The notes under the pieces: model-generated
What the model was told of the DNA's origin: nothing
Seen by the model: the letters and a program-made list of their open reading frames with translations, nothing else
The model's database searches: none
Shown here: one piece after another, positions 1 to 4,985 of the stretch
How positions within the stretch are numbered: position 1 is the first letter of the stretch
Layout of the letters: each line of letters opens with the position of its first letter
Translations under genes and position numbers: made by a program
Assembly: GCA_003476885.1 (NCBI GenBank)
Contig: DMUR01000038.1
Coordinates: 1 to 6,296 of the forward strand
Direction of reading: 5' to 3'
Origin: Chloroflexota bacterium
Lineage (GTDB): Bacteria > Chloroflexota > Limnocylindria > Limnocylindrales > Limnocylindraceae
DNA: 6,296 nucleotides

Positions 1-20
1 TCTGCGCCCATGCGCGCGCG

Positions 21-302
21 TTACGTTCGAGGGCCGTGAAGGATTGCGCCGATCAGCCCGTCTGCTCCACCTGGCTCTGCTCCTGCACCGTTGTCCAGCT
101 GCACGGAAACTCCGAGCGCACCGAGCGCGGCCAGCGCTCGTTCAAGTGCGCTCTGTGCCACGGCAAGGTGCACCACTCCGTCACCGCTCTCGGGGCTGCC
201 GACAACCCCTTCAATCGCAATCTTCTCTGCGGCGAGTGCGGACGTGACCGCGGCAAGGCTGCCAGCGGAGGGGGTGATGGTGATGCTGAACCAGGCGCTC
301 AT
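21..302 (-). CDS. Small ACT-domain-like protein
   Basis: A 93-residue protein whose first 70 residues fit the beta-alpha-beta-beta-alpha-beta pattern of an ACT domain. Strand 1 is FSITITP (5-11), followed by a helix with the ACT-like SLAAVTSALA (15-24), strands around AIEGVVGSP (29-37) and GVVHLAVAQ (42-50), a second Ala/Leu-rich helix (52-63) and a last strand VSVQL (65-69). The tail is Gly/Ala-rich. ACT domains usually bind amino acids or other small ligands and regulate enzymes. No catalytic domain is attached, so this is a stand-alone ACT protein of unknown ligand. It begins 14 bases after the stop of the SpoIID-like gene on the same strand. A TACGAT hexamer lies 6 bases before its ATG, suggesting its own leaderless transcript. 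The fold assignment is by eye; function is not established. Confidence 0.68.
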   Translation of the reverse strand: MSAWFSITITPSAGSLAAVTSALAAEKIAIEGVVGSPESGDGVVHLAVAQSALERALAALGALGVSVQLDNGAGAEPGGADGLIGAILHGPRT

Positions 303-308
303 ACGCGT

Positions 309-314
309 ATCGTA
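309..314 (-). promoter_or_regulatory. Putative -10 element (TACGAT) for a leaderless ACT-protein transcript
   Basis: On the minus strand TACGAT is followed by six bases (ACGCGT) and then the ATG at 302. That spacing would place the first transcribed base on the A of the start codon. No Shine-Dalgarno precedes the start and no TTGACA-like -35 is evident. The element sits in the 14-base gap after the upstream gene's stop, so the ACT gene could be transcribed separately or by read-through. Confidence 0.45.
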
Positions 315-316
315 GG

Positions 317-1918
317 CTACCGCGCCTGGGCAGCGTTCGGTGCAGCACCAGAGACTGCGATCGTTCGCTGCGCGCCGCCGAGCGTGACCTCAATGACCAA
401 GTTGCTGCGCAGCGCACGGCGTCCGTCTGCCGGATCTCGCTGCGGGCCGAGCGGCTCTGGAGAGGCGCTGGCACTCCCAACCGAATAGGTTCCAAGGAGC
501 GCATCCGAGATCCACCATGAGCTAAGCGCTGGCGTGCCACCAGTGCGCGGGGTGGCGAGGAGTGAGACCTCAAGTCGCCCATCAACGGTGGGGGCGAGGA
601 GTGCGACCTCATCCCGATCATCTGCATTGCGATCCCAGACCGTGAGCTGTACCTGATCAAGCGCTGCCGAAGAGGTGCCAACCAACTGCGGCGCGCCAAG
701 TGCGGGCGGTTGAATCCGCTTTGCGACCCAACGGCGCTTCTCTGAGAGTGCCACCCAGATGCCACTCTGTCCGCCACCCGCCGCAACATTAGCTGCGGGC
801 GTCGGAGCCTTGATCACGAGATCATCGCTCCCATCGCCATTGACGTCTGCGCTAAGGATCTCCATGCGCGTTGCGTCAATGCCAGCGGCGGCGAGATCCG
901 TCACGCTCCAGATATCGTCGCGCCAGGCGTACTCATCACCTCGCCGTTCAATTGAGCCCATTGCGGCGCTCGTCACTGGGAGACCGGTGGCTGGATCGGT
1001 GGTGTTCCAGACGCGGAGGGTGGCGATCTCTGGGAAGAGGTCGCCGTCGAAGTCTCCGCGGAACTCGGTGAGCGTCCCGTCACTCCAGCCAGCCGGAAGC
1101 GACCACGGCTCGGCAAACGGATCGCCCACGTAGTCCACCAACGTTGCATCAGATTCGCCTGGCAGAGGTTGATAAAGCGCCACATTCGGGCCGTAGAAGC
1201 GTCGAATCAGTGCTTCAAAGGTCTCACCGTCTCGCGCACAGCGGCGTGCATTCTGCTGGAACAGGTGGAACCCCGTGTAGTACTTGTCGCACCCCTTTCG
1301 GTACGCCCCACCACGATACCCAGTGTGTGCGAATCCCTTGCGGCCGCCTGCGGTACGCCAGATTGAGAGCGGCCAGATTGCTTCAATCGCAGAGCGGATG
1401 AGGGGGAGTCGAGCGGGGAGTCCCTTCTTGATGCGCGCTGCGTCTGACGCTTCCTGCCTCGCAGTTGCGTTCTCCTTGTAGAGCTGGAAGGTGACGGTTG
1501 AACCAATATCGAAACAGTCGCCGTTCTTATCTTTGAGTTTCTTGTTTGGGTGCGTGATGTACCACCATGCGTACTGCTTGACGATCTGCGCAGCGGCGAG
1601 GAGTTGCGCGCGGTGCGTCTCGTTCGGACCCCACTCGTCAATGACGACTCGCTCAACGTACGTCTTGAAGTCAACCTGCACCCGCTCGCCCATCTTGTAG
1701 CGTCGCCCCTTCTTGATGGGAATGTGGACCCAGATGCTCTCAGGGGGCCTCGTCAGCGAGGTCCACGGCGTGCACTCGTATGAAGCGGCAGCCGAGGCTG
1801 AGGGAGCATCCTTGCCCGCGGCAGGGCCAACTGCCGGGATCGCCAGCAGCGAAAGGACGAGTGCCATCATCAACGCGCGCGGTGGGAAGCGGCCAAGCGC
1901 GTGATACACGTATGTCAT
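317..1918 (-). CDS. Secreted SpoIID/LytB-like protein with FG-GAP-like repeats
   Basis: A 533-residue exported protein. A signal peptide is visible: basic start, hydrophobic ALMMALVLSLLAIPAV (15-30), then small residues near 31-35. Residues about 80-243 resemble the SpoIID/LytB domain, a peptidoglycan lytic transglycosylase fold. They contain VDFKTYVERVVIDEW (82-96, with E95 at the position of the SpoIID catalytic glutamate), a helix ending IVKQYAWW (112-119), a cysteine-led CFDIG...TFQLY stretch (135-147), and GFHLFQQNARRCA followed by the FYGP element (216-244). Four cysteines (49, 135, 210, 227) could pair outside the cell. The C-terminal half carries three FG-GAP/VCBS-like acidic loops: DFDGDLFPE (289-297), DVNGDGSDD (358-366) and DRNADDRDE (429-437), which suggest calcium sites or a partial beta-propeller. 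ATG at 1918 was chosen because it gives a proper signal peptide and has a TATGAT hexamer 7 bases upstream. An in-frame ATG at 1930 is the alternative. Substrate cleavage is inferred, not shown. Confidence 0.8.
   Translation of the reverse strand: MTYVYHALGRFPPRALMMALVLSLLAIPAVGPAAGKDAPSASAAASYECTPWTSLTRPPESIWVHIPIKKGRRYKMGERVQVDFKTYVERVVIDEWGPNETHRAQLLAAAQIVKQYAWWYITHPNKKLKDKNGDCFDIGSTVTFQLYKENATARQEASDAARIKKGLPARLPLIRSAIEAIWPLSIWRTAGGRKGFAHTGYRGGAYRKGCDKYYTGFHLFQQNARRCARDGETFEALIRRFYGPNVALYQPLPGESDATLVDYVGDPFAEPWSLPAGWSDGTLTEFRGDFDGDLFPEIATLRVWNTTDPATGLPVTSAAMGSIERRGDEYAWRDDIWSVTDLAAAGIDATRMEILSADVNGDGSDDLVIKAPTPAANVAAGGGQSGIWVALSEKRRWVAKRIQPPALGAPQLVGTSSAALDQVQLTVWDRNADDRDEVALLAPTVDGRLEVSLLATPRTGGTPALSSWWISDALLGTYSVGSASASPEPLGPQRDPADGRRALRSNLVIEVTLGGAQRTIAVSGAAPNAAQAR
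554..611 (-). repeat. Near-identical 19-base direct repeat inside the SpoIID-like gene
   Basis: Positions 554-572 and 593-611 match at 18 of 19 bases, start to start 39 bases (13 codons, in frame). They encode EVALLA and EVSLLA, neighbouring strands in the C-terminal FG-GAP-like region. The in-frame period suggests a small internal duplication of one strand-turn unit. Confidence 0.6.
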
Positions 1919-1925
1919 GCGGAGA

Positions 1926-1931
1926 ATCATA
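1926..1931 (-). promoter_or_regulatory. Putative -10 element (TATGAT) of the SpoIID-like gene
   Basis: TATGAT differs from the consensus TATAAT at one base. It ends 7 bases before the ATG at 1918, with no Shine-Dalgarno between, so a leaderless mRNA is predicted. The hexamer at -35 (GGACCG with a 17-base spacer) does not resemble TTGACA. Confidence 0.5.
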
Positions 1932-1961
1932 CTCGCTGGCACGAACTGCGGTCCCCCGCGG

Positions 1962-1967
1962 TACGCT
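1962..1967 (+). promoter_or_regulatory. Putative -10 element (TACGCT) of the LLM oxidoreductase gene
   Basis: TACGCT is followed by six bases (TCCCTC) and the ATG at 1974. The pyrimidine-rich spacer cannot act as a Shine-Dalgarno, so a leaderless start is the simplest reading. It shares a 55-base intergenic gap with the divergent SpoIID-like promoter; the two -10 hexamers lie 30 bases apart. No clear -35 is visible. Confidence 0.45.
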
Positions 1968-1973
1968 TCCCTC

Positions 1974-2915
1974 ATGAAGATTGGCATCGTTGTTGAAGGG
2001 CAGATGGGACTCACCTATGCGCAGCAACTTGCAATTGCGATGCGCGCTGAGTCACTCGGCTTTGATGCCTTCTATCGCACCGATCACTATGAATCCTTCC
2101 CAGGTCCCGCAGATCAGGCGACGAGCGATGCGTGGAGTGTCCTCGCGGGAATCTCGCGCGAGACTTCGCGCATCACACTCGGCACGCTGGTGAGCCCAGT
2201 GACCTTCCGATACCCAGGTGAGTACGCGAAGGTCGTCGCCACGGTGCAGGAGATGGCGGGGCGCCGCATGCACGCAGGCCTTGGTGCGGGATGGCATGAG
2301 TCGGAGCATCGGCGGTATGGATTCCAATTCCCCGAGATGCCAGTCCGCGCGGCGATGCTGGAAGAGCAGCTCAGTATTGTCCGCGGCCTCTGGTCGGGCC
2401 CTGATGGTTGGTCGTTCAGTGGGACGCACTATCAAATCAGCGACGCACTCTTTCGGCCGAAACCAGATCCTGTGCCGTGGGTGATCACTGGCGGTGAGGG
2501 TTCGCCGCGCGGCATGCGCATCGCCGCAGCACACGCCGACGAGTTCAATCTGACTTCATCAACGCCGCACACGGCGCGTGAGAAGTTCGCGGCGCTTGAC
2601 GCAACGTGCGCCGCCGCTGGACGCGAACCAGCAACGCTCGTGCGATCGGCGATGAGTGGACTCCTCATTGGCCGAAACCGCGCCGACTATCTCGCTGGCG
2701 TTAGCCGCCTTATGGAGCGGATCGGTGGGGCTGGGGACCCAGAGGAGTATCTTGCGCCGCGCCGTCCGCGCTGGGTCTCAGGGACGCCAGAAGAGGCGGC
2801 GACCCAGATGCGCGCCTTCCGCGACGCGGGTGCACAGCGACTGCTGCTACAGCACTTTCTCCCACTGGAACTTGAGCCGCTCGACCTGCTCGCCGAGATC
2901 CGCGACACGCTTTAG
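1974..2915 (+). CDS. LLM-class flavin/F420-dependent oxidoreductase
   Basis: A 313-residue cytoplasmic enzyme of the luciferase-like monooxygenase fold, the usual length for the F420-dependent branch. Family signatures include the N-terminal strand MKIGIVVEGQ, AESLGFDAFYRTDHY (25-39), ITLGTLVSPVTFRYPGEYAK (67-86), GRRMHAGLGAGWHESEHRRY (96-115), the FRPKP/VPWVITGGEGSPRGM segment (160-181) and a C-terminal VSGTPEEAATQMRAFRDAGA helix pair (268-287). Members usually transfer hydride between F420H2 (sometimes FMN) and varied organic substrates; the substrate cannot be read from sequence. ATG at 1974 begins the first beta strand exactly. An upstream in-frame ATG at 1917 would add 19 unrelated residues and overlap the divergent gene's start, so I rejected it. 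The gene stands alone, divergent from the SpoIID-like gene and converging on sodX with 10 bases between stops. Confidence 0.9.
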   Translation: MKIGIVVEGQMGLTYAQQLAIAMRAESLGFDAFYRTDHYESFPGPADQATSDAWSVLAGISRETSRITLGTLVSPVTFRYPGEYAKVVATVQEMAGRRMHAGLGAGWHESEHRRYGFQFPEMPVRAAMLEEQLSIVRGLWSGPDGWSFSGTHYQISDALFRPKPDPVPWVITGGEGSPRGMRIAAAHADEFNLTSSTPHTAREKFAALDATCAAAGREPATLVRSAMSGLLIGRNRADYLAGVSRLMERIGGAGDPEEYLAPRRPRWVSGTPEEAATQMRAFRDAGAQRLLLQHFLPLELEPLDLLAEIRDTL

Positions 2916-2925
2916 CGGACGCGCC

Positions 2926-3300
2926 TTAGCGCACGAAGCCGCGTCGCCCGGCGGGGCCGGTGCGAAAGATGACAAGACCCCGAAGCGCGCTGAGCGGGAC
3001 GGCCCCTCCCTGACGTGAGTCACTTGAGGCGGCCGCATTGTCACCGAGGAGCCAGAGCGCATCTGATTCGTGTGGCGCGCTCTCCGGCGCGCTTTCCGGT
3101 GAGCGGGCGACGCGCTTCACGTCGAGACGTCCCTCGCGTTCAGCGATCACGATGCTCCCCACGCGCGGCGCGCGGCGCAGCCAGGGGAGGCCGTTGGGCC
3201 CAGCGGGAAGAACAAGGAGTGAGTCTCCCGGCAAGAGCGTCGGCGTCATGGAGTTCTCAGCAACGACCGCGCGCCAGATTCGGCGCGCGGTCATCGCCAC
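2926..3300 (-). CDS. sodX: Nickel-type superoxide dismutase maturation protease (S26 family)
   Basis: A 124-residue signal-peptidase-like serine protease expected to remove the SodN propeptide so that the histidine ligand becomes the free N-terminus. It has the Ser/Lys dyad of family S26: AENSMTPTLLPGD (14-26) with nucleophile S17, and DVKRV (60-64) with general base K62. A box-E-like region WLLGDNAAASSDSRQGG lies near 83-99. There is no strong transmembrane helix before the catalytic serine, fitting a soluble or peripheral SodX rather than a classical LepB. It follows sodN by 12 bases in the same operon, the standard sodN-sodX order. The start is uncertain: GTG at 3300 is taken, but an in-frame ATG at 3294 would remove only two residues. 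Neither has a strong ribosome-binding site, so translation may depend on coupling to sodN. Confidence 0.9.
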   Translation of the reverse strand: MAMTARRIWRAVVAENSMTPTLLPGDSLLVLPAGPNGLPWLRRAPRVGSIVIAEREGRLDVKRVARSPESAPESAPHESDALWLLGDNAAASSDSRQGGAVPLSALRGLVIFRTGPAGRRGFVR

Positions 3301-3312
3301 GTGTTGATCTCG

Positions 3313-3744
3313 CTACGCCTTGGAGGCGGCGAAGGACTTCGCGAACGCTTCGGTTGCTGCAACGAGCTCAGCGGCGGCGGCAGCATCAACGCTCTGCTTG
3401 TTCTTCGAGGCGAGCTTCAGGAGCTTCCAGACCTGATCATGGAGATCTGGCACCTTTGCCAGGTGCTCCGGCTTGAAGTAGTCGGACCAGATCACCTGAA
3501 CCTCTCGCTTAACGAGCTCCGCATGCTCTTCTTTGACGGCGATGCAGCGGGCAACCTTGTTGCGACCAACGTGATCGGCAGGACCGCCAATCTCCGTCGT
3601 GGTGATCAGCTCCACCATGCGTGCCACGGTCTTCGCGGCGAGCACCGCGCCGGCCGGATCGTAGATCCCGCATGGAATGTCGCAGTGCGCGTGCACGGTG
3701 ACGGGAGAAAGTGCAGACCGAATCTTCTCAAGAGTGTTGCGCAT
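3313..3744 (-). CDS. sodN: Nickel superoxide dismutase precursor
   Basis: A 143-residue precursor of Ni-SOD, which converts superoxide to oxygen and hydrogen peroxide, usually as a cytoplasmic homohexamer. The nickel hook is unmistakable: residues 20-30 read HCDIPCGIYDP. After removal of a 19-residue propeptide (ending VTVHA) this becomes mature residues 1-11, giving ligands His1, Cys2 and Cys6 plus the active-site Tyr9. The family block VIWSDYFKPEHL follows at mature 65-76. The mature chain is about 124 residues, slightly longer than the Streptomyces enzyme (117), with about eight extra residues before the KEEHAEL helix. The start at 3744 is fixed by an AGGAGG site 4 bases upstream that overlaps the stop of the preceding membrane-protein gene. 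The cleaving protease SodX is encoded immediately downstream. No iron-type or manganese-type SOD signature is present. By-eye comparison shows second-shell differences (see findings). Confidence 0.97.
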   Translation of the reverse strand: MRNTLEKIRSALSPVTVHAHCDIPCGIYDPAGAVLAAKTVARMVELITTTEIGGPADHVGRNKVARCIAVKEEHAELVKREVQVIWSDYFKPEHLAKVPDLHDQVWKLLKLASKNKQSVDAAAAAELVAATEAFAKSFAASKA

Positions 3745-3748
3745 GTTC

Positions 3749-3754
3749 CCTCCT
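3749..3754 (-). promoter_or_regulatory. Shine-Dalgarno site of sodN (AGGAGG)
   Basis: A perfect AGGAGG lies 4 bases before the sodN ATG. Its first bases overlap the TAG stop of the membrane-protein gene, so ribosomes finishing that gene would be well placed to start sodN. It decides the sodN start at 3744. Confidence 0.85.
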
Positions 3755-4100
3755 ACTTTACAAATACGGCGATCGCCACATTGGTGATCGCGAGAATTCC
3801 CGCTGCGTGGTAGGTCCCTGCTGGAATCTCTTGGTCGCGTCGTCGCGGCCATGTGATCAGCAAGAGCACCACTACAATGGCGAGCTTGATCCCCACCTGG
3901 GCGTGGTTCACTGGCTCATCACCCATCACCTCGGCAATCCCAACGAGCAGAACGCCCGTGAGGAGCTGGAGCAGGGTGCCGTGCACTATCCCGGCTGAGA
4001 GTCGCTTCGGCACGTTGCGAAGGCCGGCGAAGTAGCCGCCAACGATCGCCGCCATCCCGAGCAGGTGAGCAAAGACGAGAACTCCTTCCAGTGCCTCCAT
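3753..4100 (-). CDS. Small four-helix integral membrane protein in the sodN operon
   Basis: A 115-residue hydrophobic protein with four predicted transmembrane helices, roughly 5-26, 36-57, 69-85 and 97-114. The basic loops RNVPKR (28-33) and PRRRD (85-89) should face the cytoplasm and the acidic loop around 57-66 the outside, giving both termini outside. Each helix carries or borders one histidine: H12 (AHLLG), H40 (VHG), H66 (NHAQ) and H98 (YHAAG). Such histidines can bind heme or metal in small membrane bundles, but I do not recognise the family with confidence and assign no function. It is the first gene of the operon, with a perfect AGGAGG 5 bases before ATG 4100, and its stop lies 8 bases before sodN. 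This suggests a role tied to superoxide, nickel or membrane redox chemistry, by context only. Confidence 0.85.
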   Translation of the reverse strand: MEALEGVLVFAHLLGMAAIVGGYFAGLRNVPKRLSAGIVHGTLLQLLTGVLLVGIAEVMGDEPVNHAQVGIKLAIVVVLLLITWPRRRDQEIPAGTYHAAGILAITNVAIAVFVK

Positions 4101-4105
4101 GCGAA

Positions 4106-4111
4106 CCTCCT
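4106..4111 (-). promoter_or_regulatory. Shine-Dalgarno site of the membrane-protein gene (AGGAGG)
   Basis: A perfect AGGAGG lies 5 bases before the ATG at 4100. Unlike most genes here, this start clearly uses a leadered mRNA, so the operon promoter must lie further upstream within 4112-4208. Confidence 0.85.
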
Positions 4112-4142
4112 CTGTCTCTCGGCGCCAACGCGCCTCTCTACT

Positions 4143-4148
4143 AAGGTA
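4143..4148 (-). promoter_or_regulatory. Possible -10 element (TACCTT) of the sod operon
   Basis: TACCTT fits the TAnnnT pattern seen elsewhere in the window. It would start transcription near 4136 and give a 5' leader of about 36 bases containing the AGGAGG site. No TTGACA-like -35 is visible, and I could not identify a Nur, Fur or other operator in the 108-base divergent gap. Tentative. Confidence 0.3.
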
Positions 4149-4195
4149 GCCGACTCGTGGCGCGGCGGGTCCCTCCGCTCGCAGCGGTCGGCGTG

Positions 4196-4201
4196 TAGGG
4201 T
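4196..4201 (+). promoter_or_regulatory. Putative -10 element (TAGGGT) of the acyltransferase gene
   Basis: TAGGGT ends 7 bases before the ATG at 4209, the spacing expected if transcription begins at the start codon. A weak GGAG abuts the ATG too closely to serve as a normal Shine-Dalgarno. AGGG within the hexamer could alternatively act as a weak ribosome-binding site with 8-base spacing, so this is the least clean of the leaderless candidates. Confidence 0.35.
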
Positions 4202-4208
4202 TGCGGAG

Positions 4209-4985
4209 ATGGATGAGCGGAAGGTTCGTGCATACAGCAGCTACAGCCGTGACGCGCTGACTCCGCCCGCCTGCGGCGAAGGGGTGGCCTGGCTCGGAAG
4301 AGCGCCGTGGGCGAAGGCGAGTCCGGCCTACCGGCTTCTGCGCTTCTCCATCCGATCCGTAGGCTGGGTCTTTGGCCTGCGCGTGCGCTCATACGGACTT
4401 GATCGTCTCGAGCACTCAGGACCACGCATACTCGTCGGCGCACCGCACCGTCGCTACTACGAAGCCTTCGCCCTGGGCATTGCGGCGCCAGCGCAACCGC
4501 GCATCTGGTGGCTCGGACTCGGACCGTTCATTGTTGGTCGAGGTCGCGTCCGCGCGGGAATCCTGCGCAGACTCGGCGGACTCCTTCCTGTCTGGAGAGG
4601 TTCGAGTGGCATTGAGACACACCTGGCCGCCGCGAACGCGGTCTTTGCCGCGGGTGCTCACTACGGCGTGATGCCAGAGGGCGGCACGAGTGGTCCCACC
4701 GATCGATTCGCAGAGTTTCGCCCTGGTGCTGCCGTGATTGGAATTCGCACGGGCGTCCCCGTGGTGCCAATCGTCTTCCGCTTCCACAATCGCCGCATTG
4801 GTCTGCCGCGCATTGAGGTGATCGGACTTCCAGACGTCAGCGTTCTAGACGCAGGGGCCACACCTCCGGCGCCAGGTTCCCGTGAAGAGTTGACGCTCGC
4901 CGCAGCCTGGAGTGATGCGCTCGCGGATCGGATGGAGCGCGTCTGGCGTGAGGGGCTACATGAAGGGATAAGATCGGCGGCATGA
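4209..4985 (+). CDS. PlsC-like (lysophospholipid) acyltransferase with variant HX4E motif
   Basis: A 258-residue protein with the ordered motifs of the PlsC/LPLAT glycerolipid acyltransferase family. Motif I is APHRRYYEA (78-86), motif II corresponds to GILRRLGGLLPVWRG (117-131), motif III is MPEGGTSG (155-162, where FPEGTRS is typical) and motif IV is VPVVPI (183-188). These enzymes normally move an acyl chain from acyl-CoA or acyl-ACP to a lysolipid or related acceptor at the inner membrane face. Motif I is unusual: H80 is followed by E85, giving HX4E where the family has HX4D. Start 4209 is taken because the protein then resembles family length and has a TAGGGT hexamer upstream; an in-frame ATG at 4065 would run antisense through the neighbouring gene. 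The gene shares an ATGA stop/start with the LysM gene, so the two are translationally coupled. The acceptor is unknown. Confidence 0.85.
   Translation: MDERKVRAYSSYSRDALTPPACGEGVAWLGRAPWAKASPAYRLLRFSIRSVGWVFGLRVRSYGLDRLEHSGPRILVGAPHRRYYEAFALGIAAPAQPRIWWLGLGPFIVGRGRVRAGILRRLGGLLPVWRGSSGIETHLAAANAVFAAGAHYGVMPEGGTSGPTDRFAEFRPGAAVIGIRTGVPVVPIVFRFHNRRIGLPRIEVIGLPDVSVLDAGATPPAPGSREELTLAAAWSDALADRMERVWREGLHEGIRSAA

Noticed and set aside
1..20. Possible start of a further minus-strand gene at ATG 11
   Set aside because: Only three codons are visible; the upstream hexamer is TAACGC, which fails the TAnnnT pattern, so nothing can be claimed.
36..488. 150-codon plus-strand cysteine-rich open frame
   Set aside because: Its CxxC-like patterns looked like a zinc protein at first, but they arise as the complement of Ala/Gly codons in the ACT and SpoIID-like genes.
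211..789. 192-codon minus-strand open frame overlapping the ACT and SpoIID-like genes
   Set aside because: It is in another frame of the same strand as both real genes; the product is Arg/Ser-rich without domain features.
2052..2534. 160-codon minus-strand open frame inside the LLM gene
   Set aside because: It is antisense to a clear enzyme gene and is His/Arg-rich without any motif.
3301..3813. 170-codon plus-strand open frame opposite sodN
   Set aside because: It is fully antisense to an unmistakable sodN and has no start signal or family resemblance.
4101..4208. Metal-responsive operator (Nur or Fur type) in the sod promoter region
   Set aside because: I found no AT-rich or convincing inverted repeat matching such operators, apart from a short GGCGCC palindrome expected often at this GC content.
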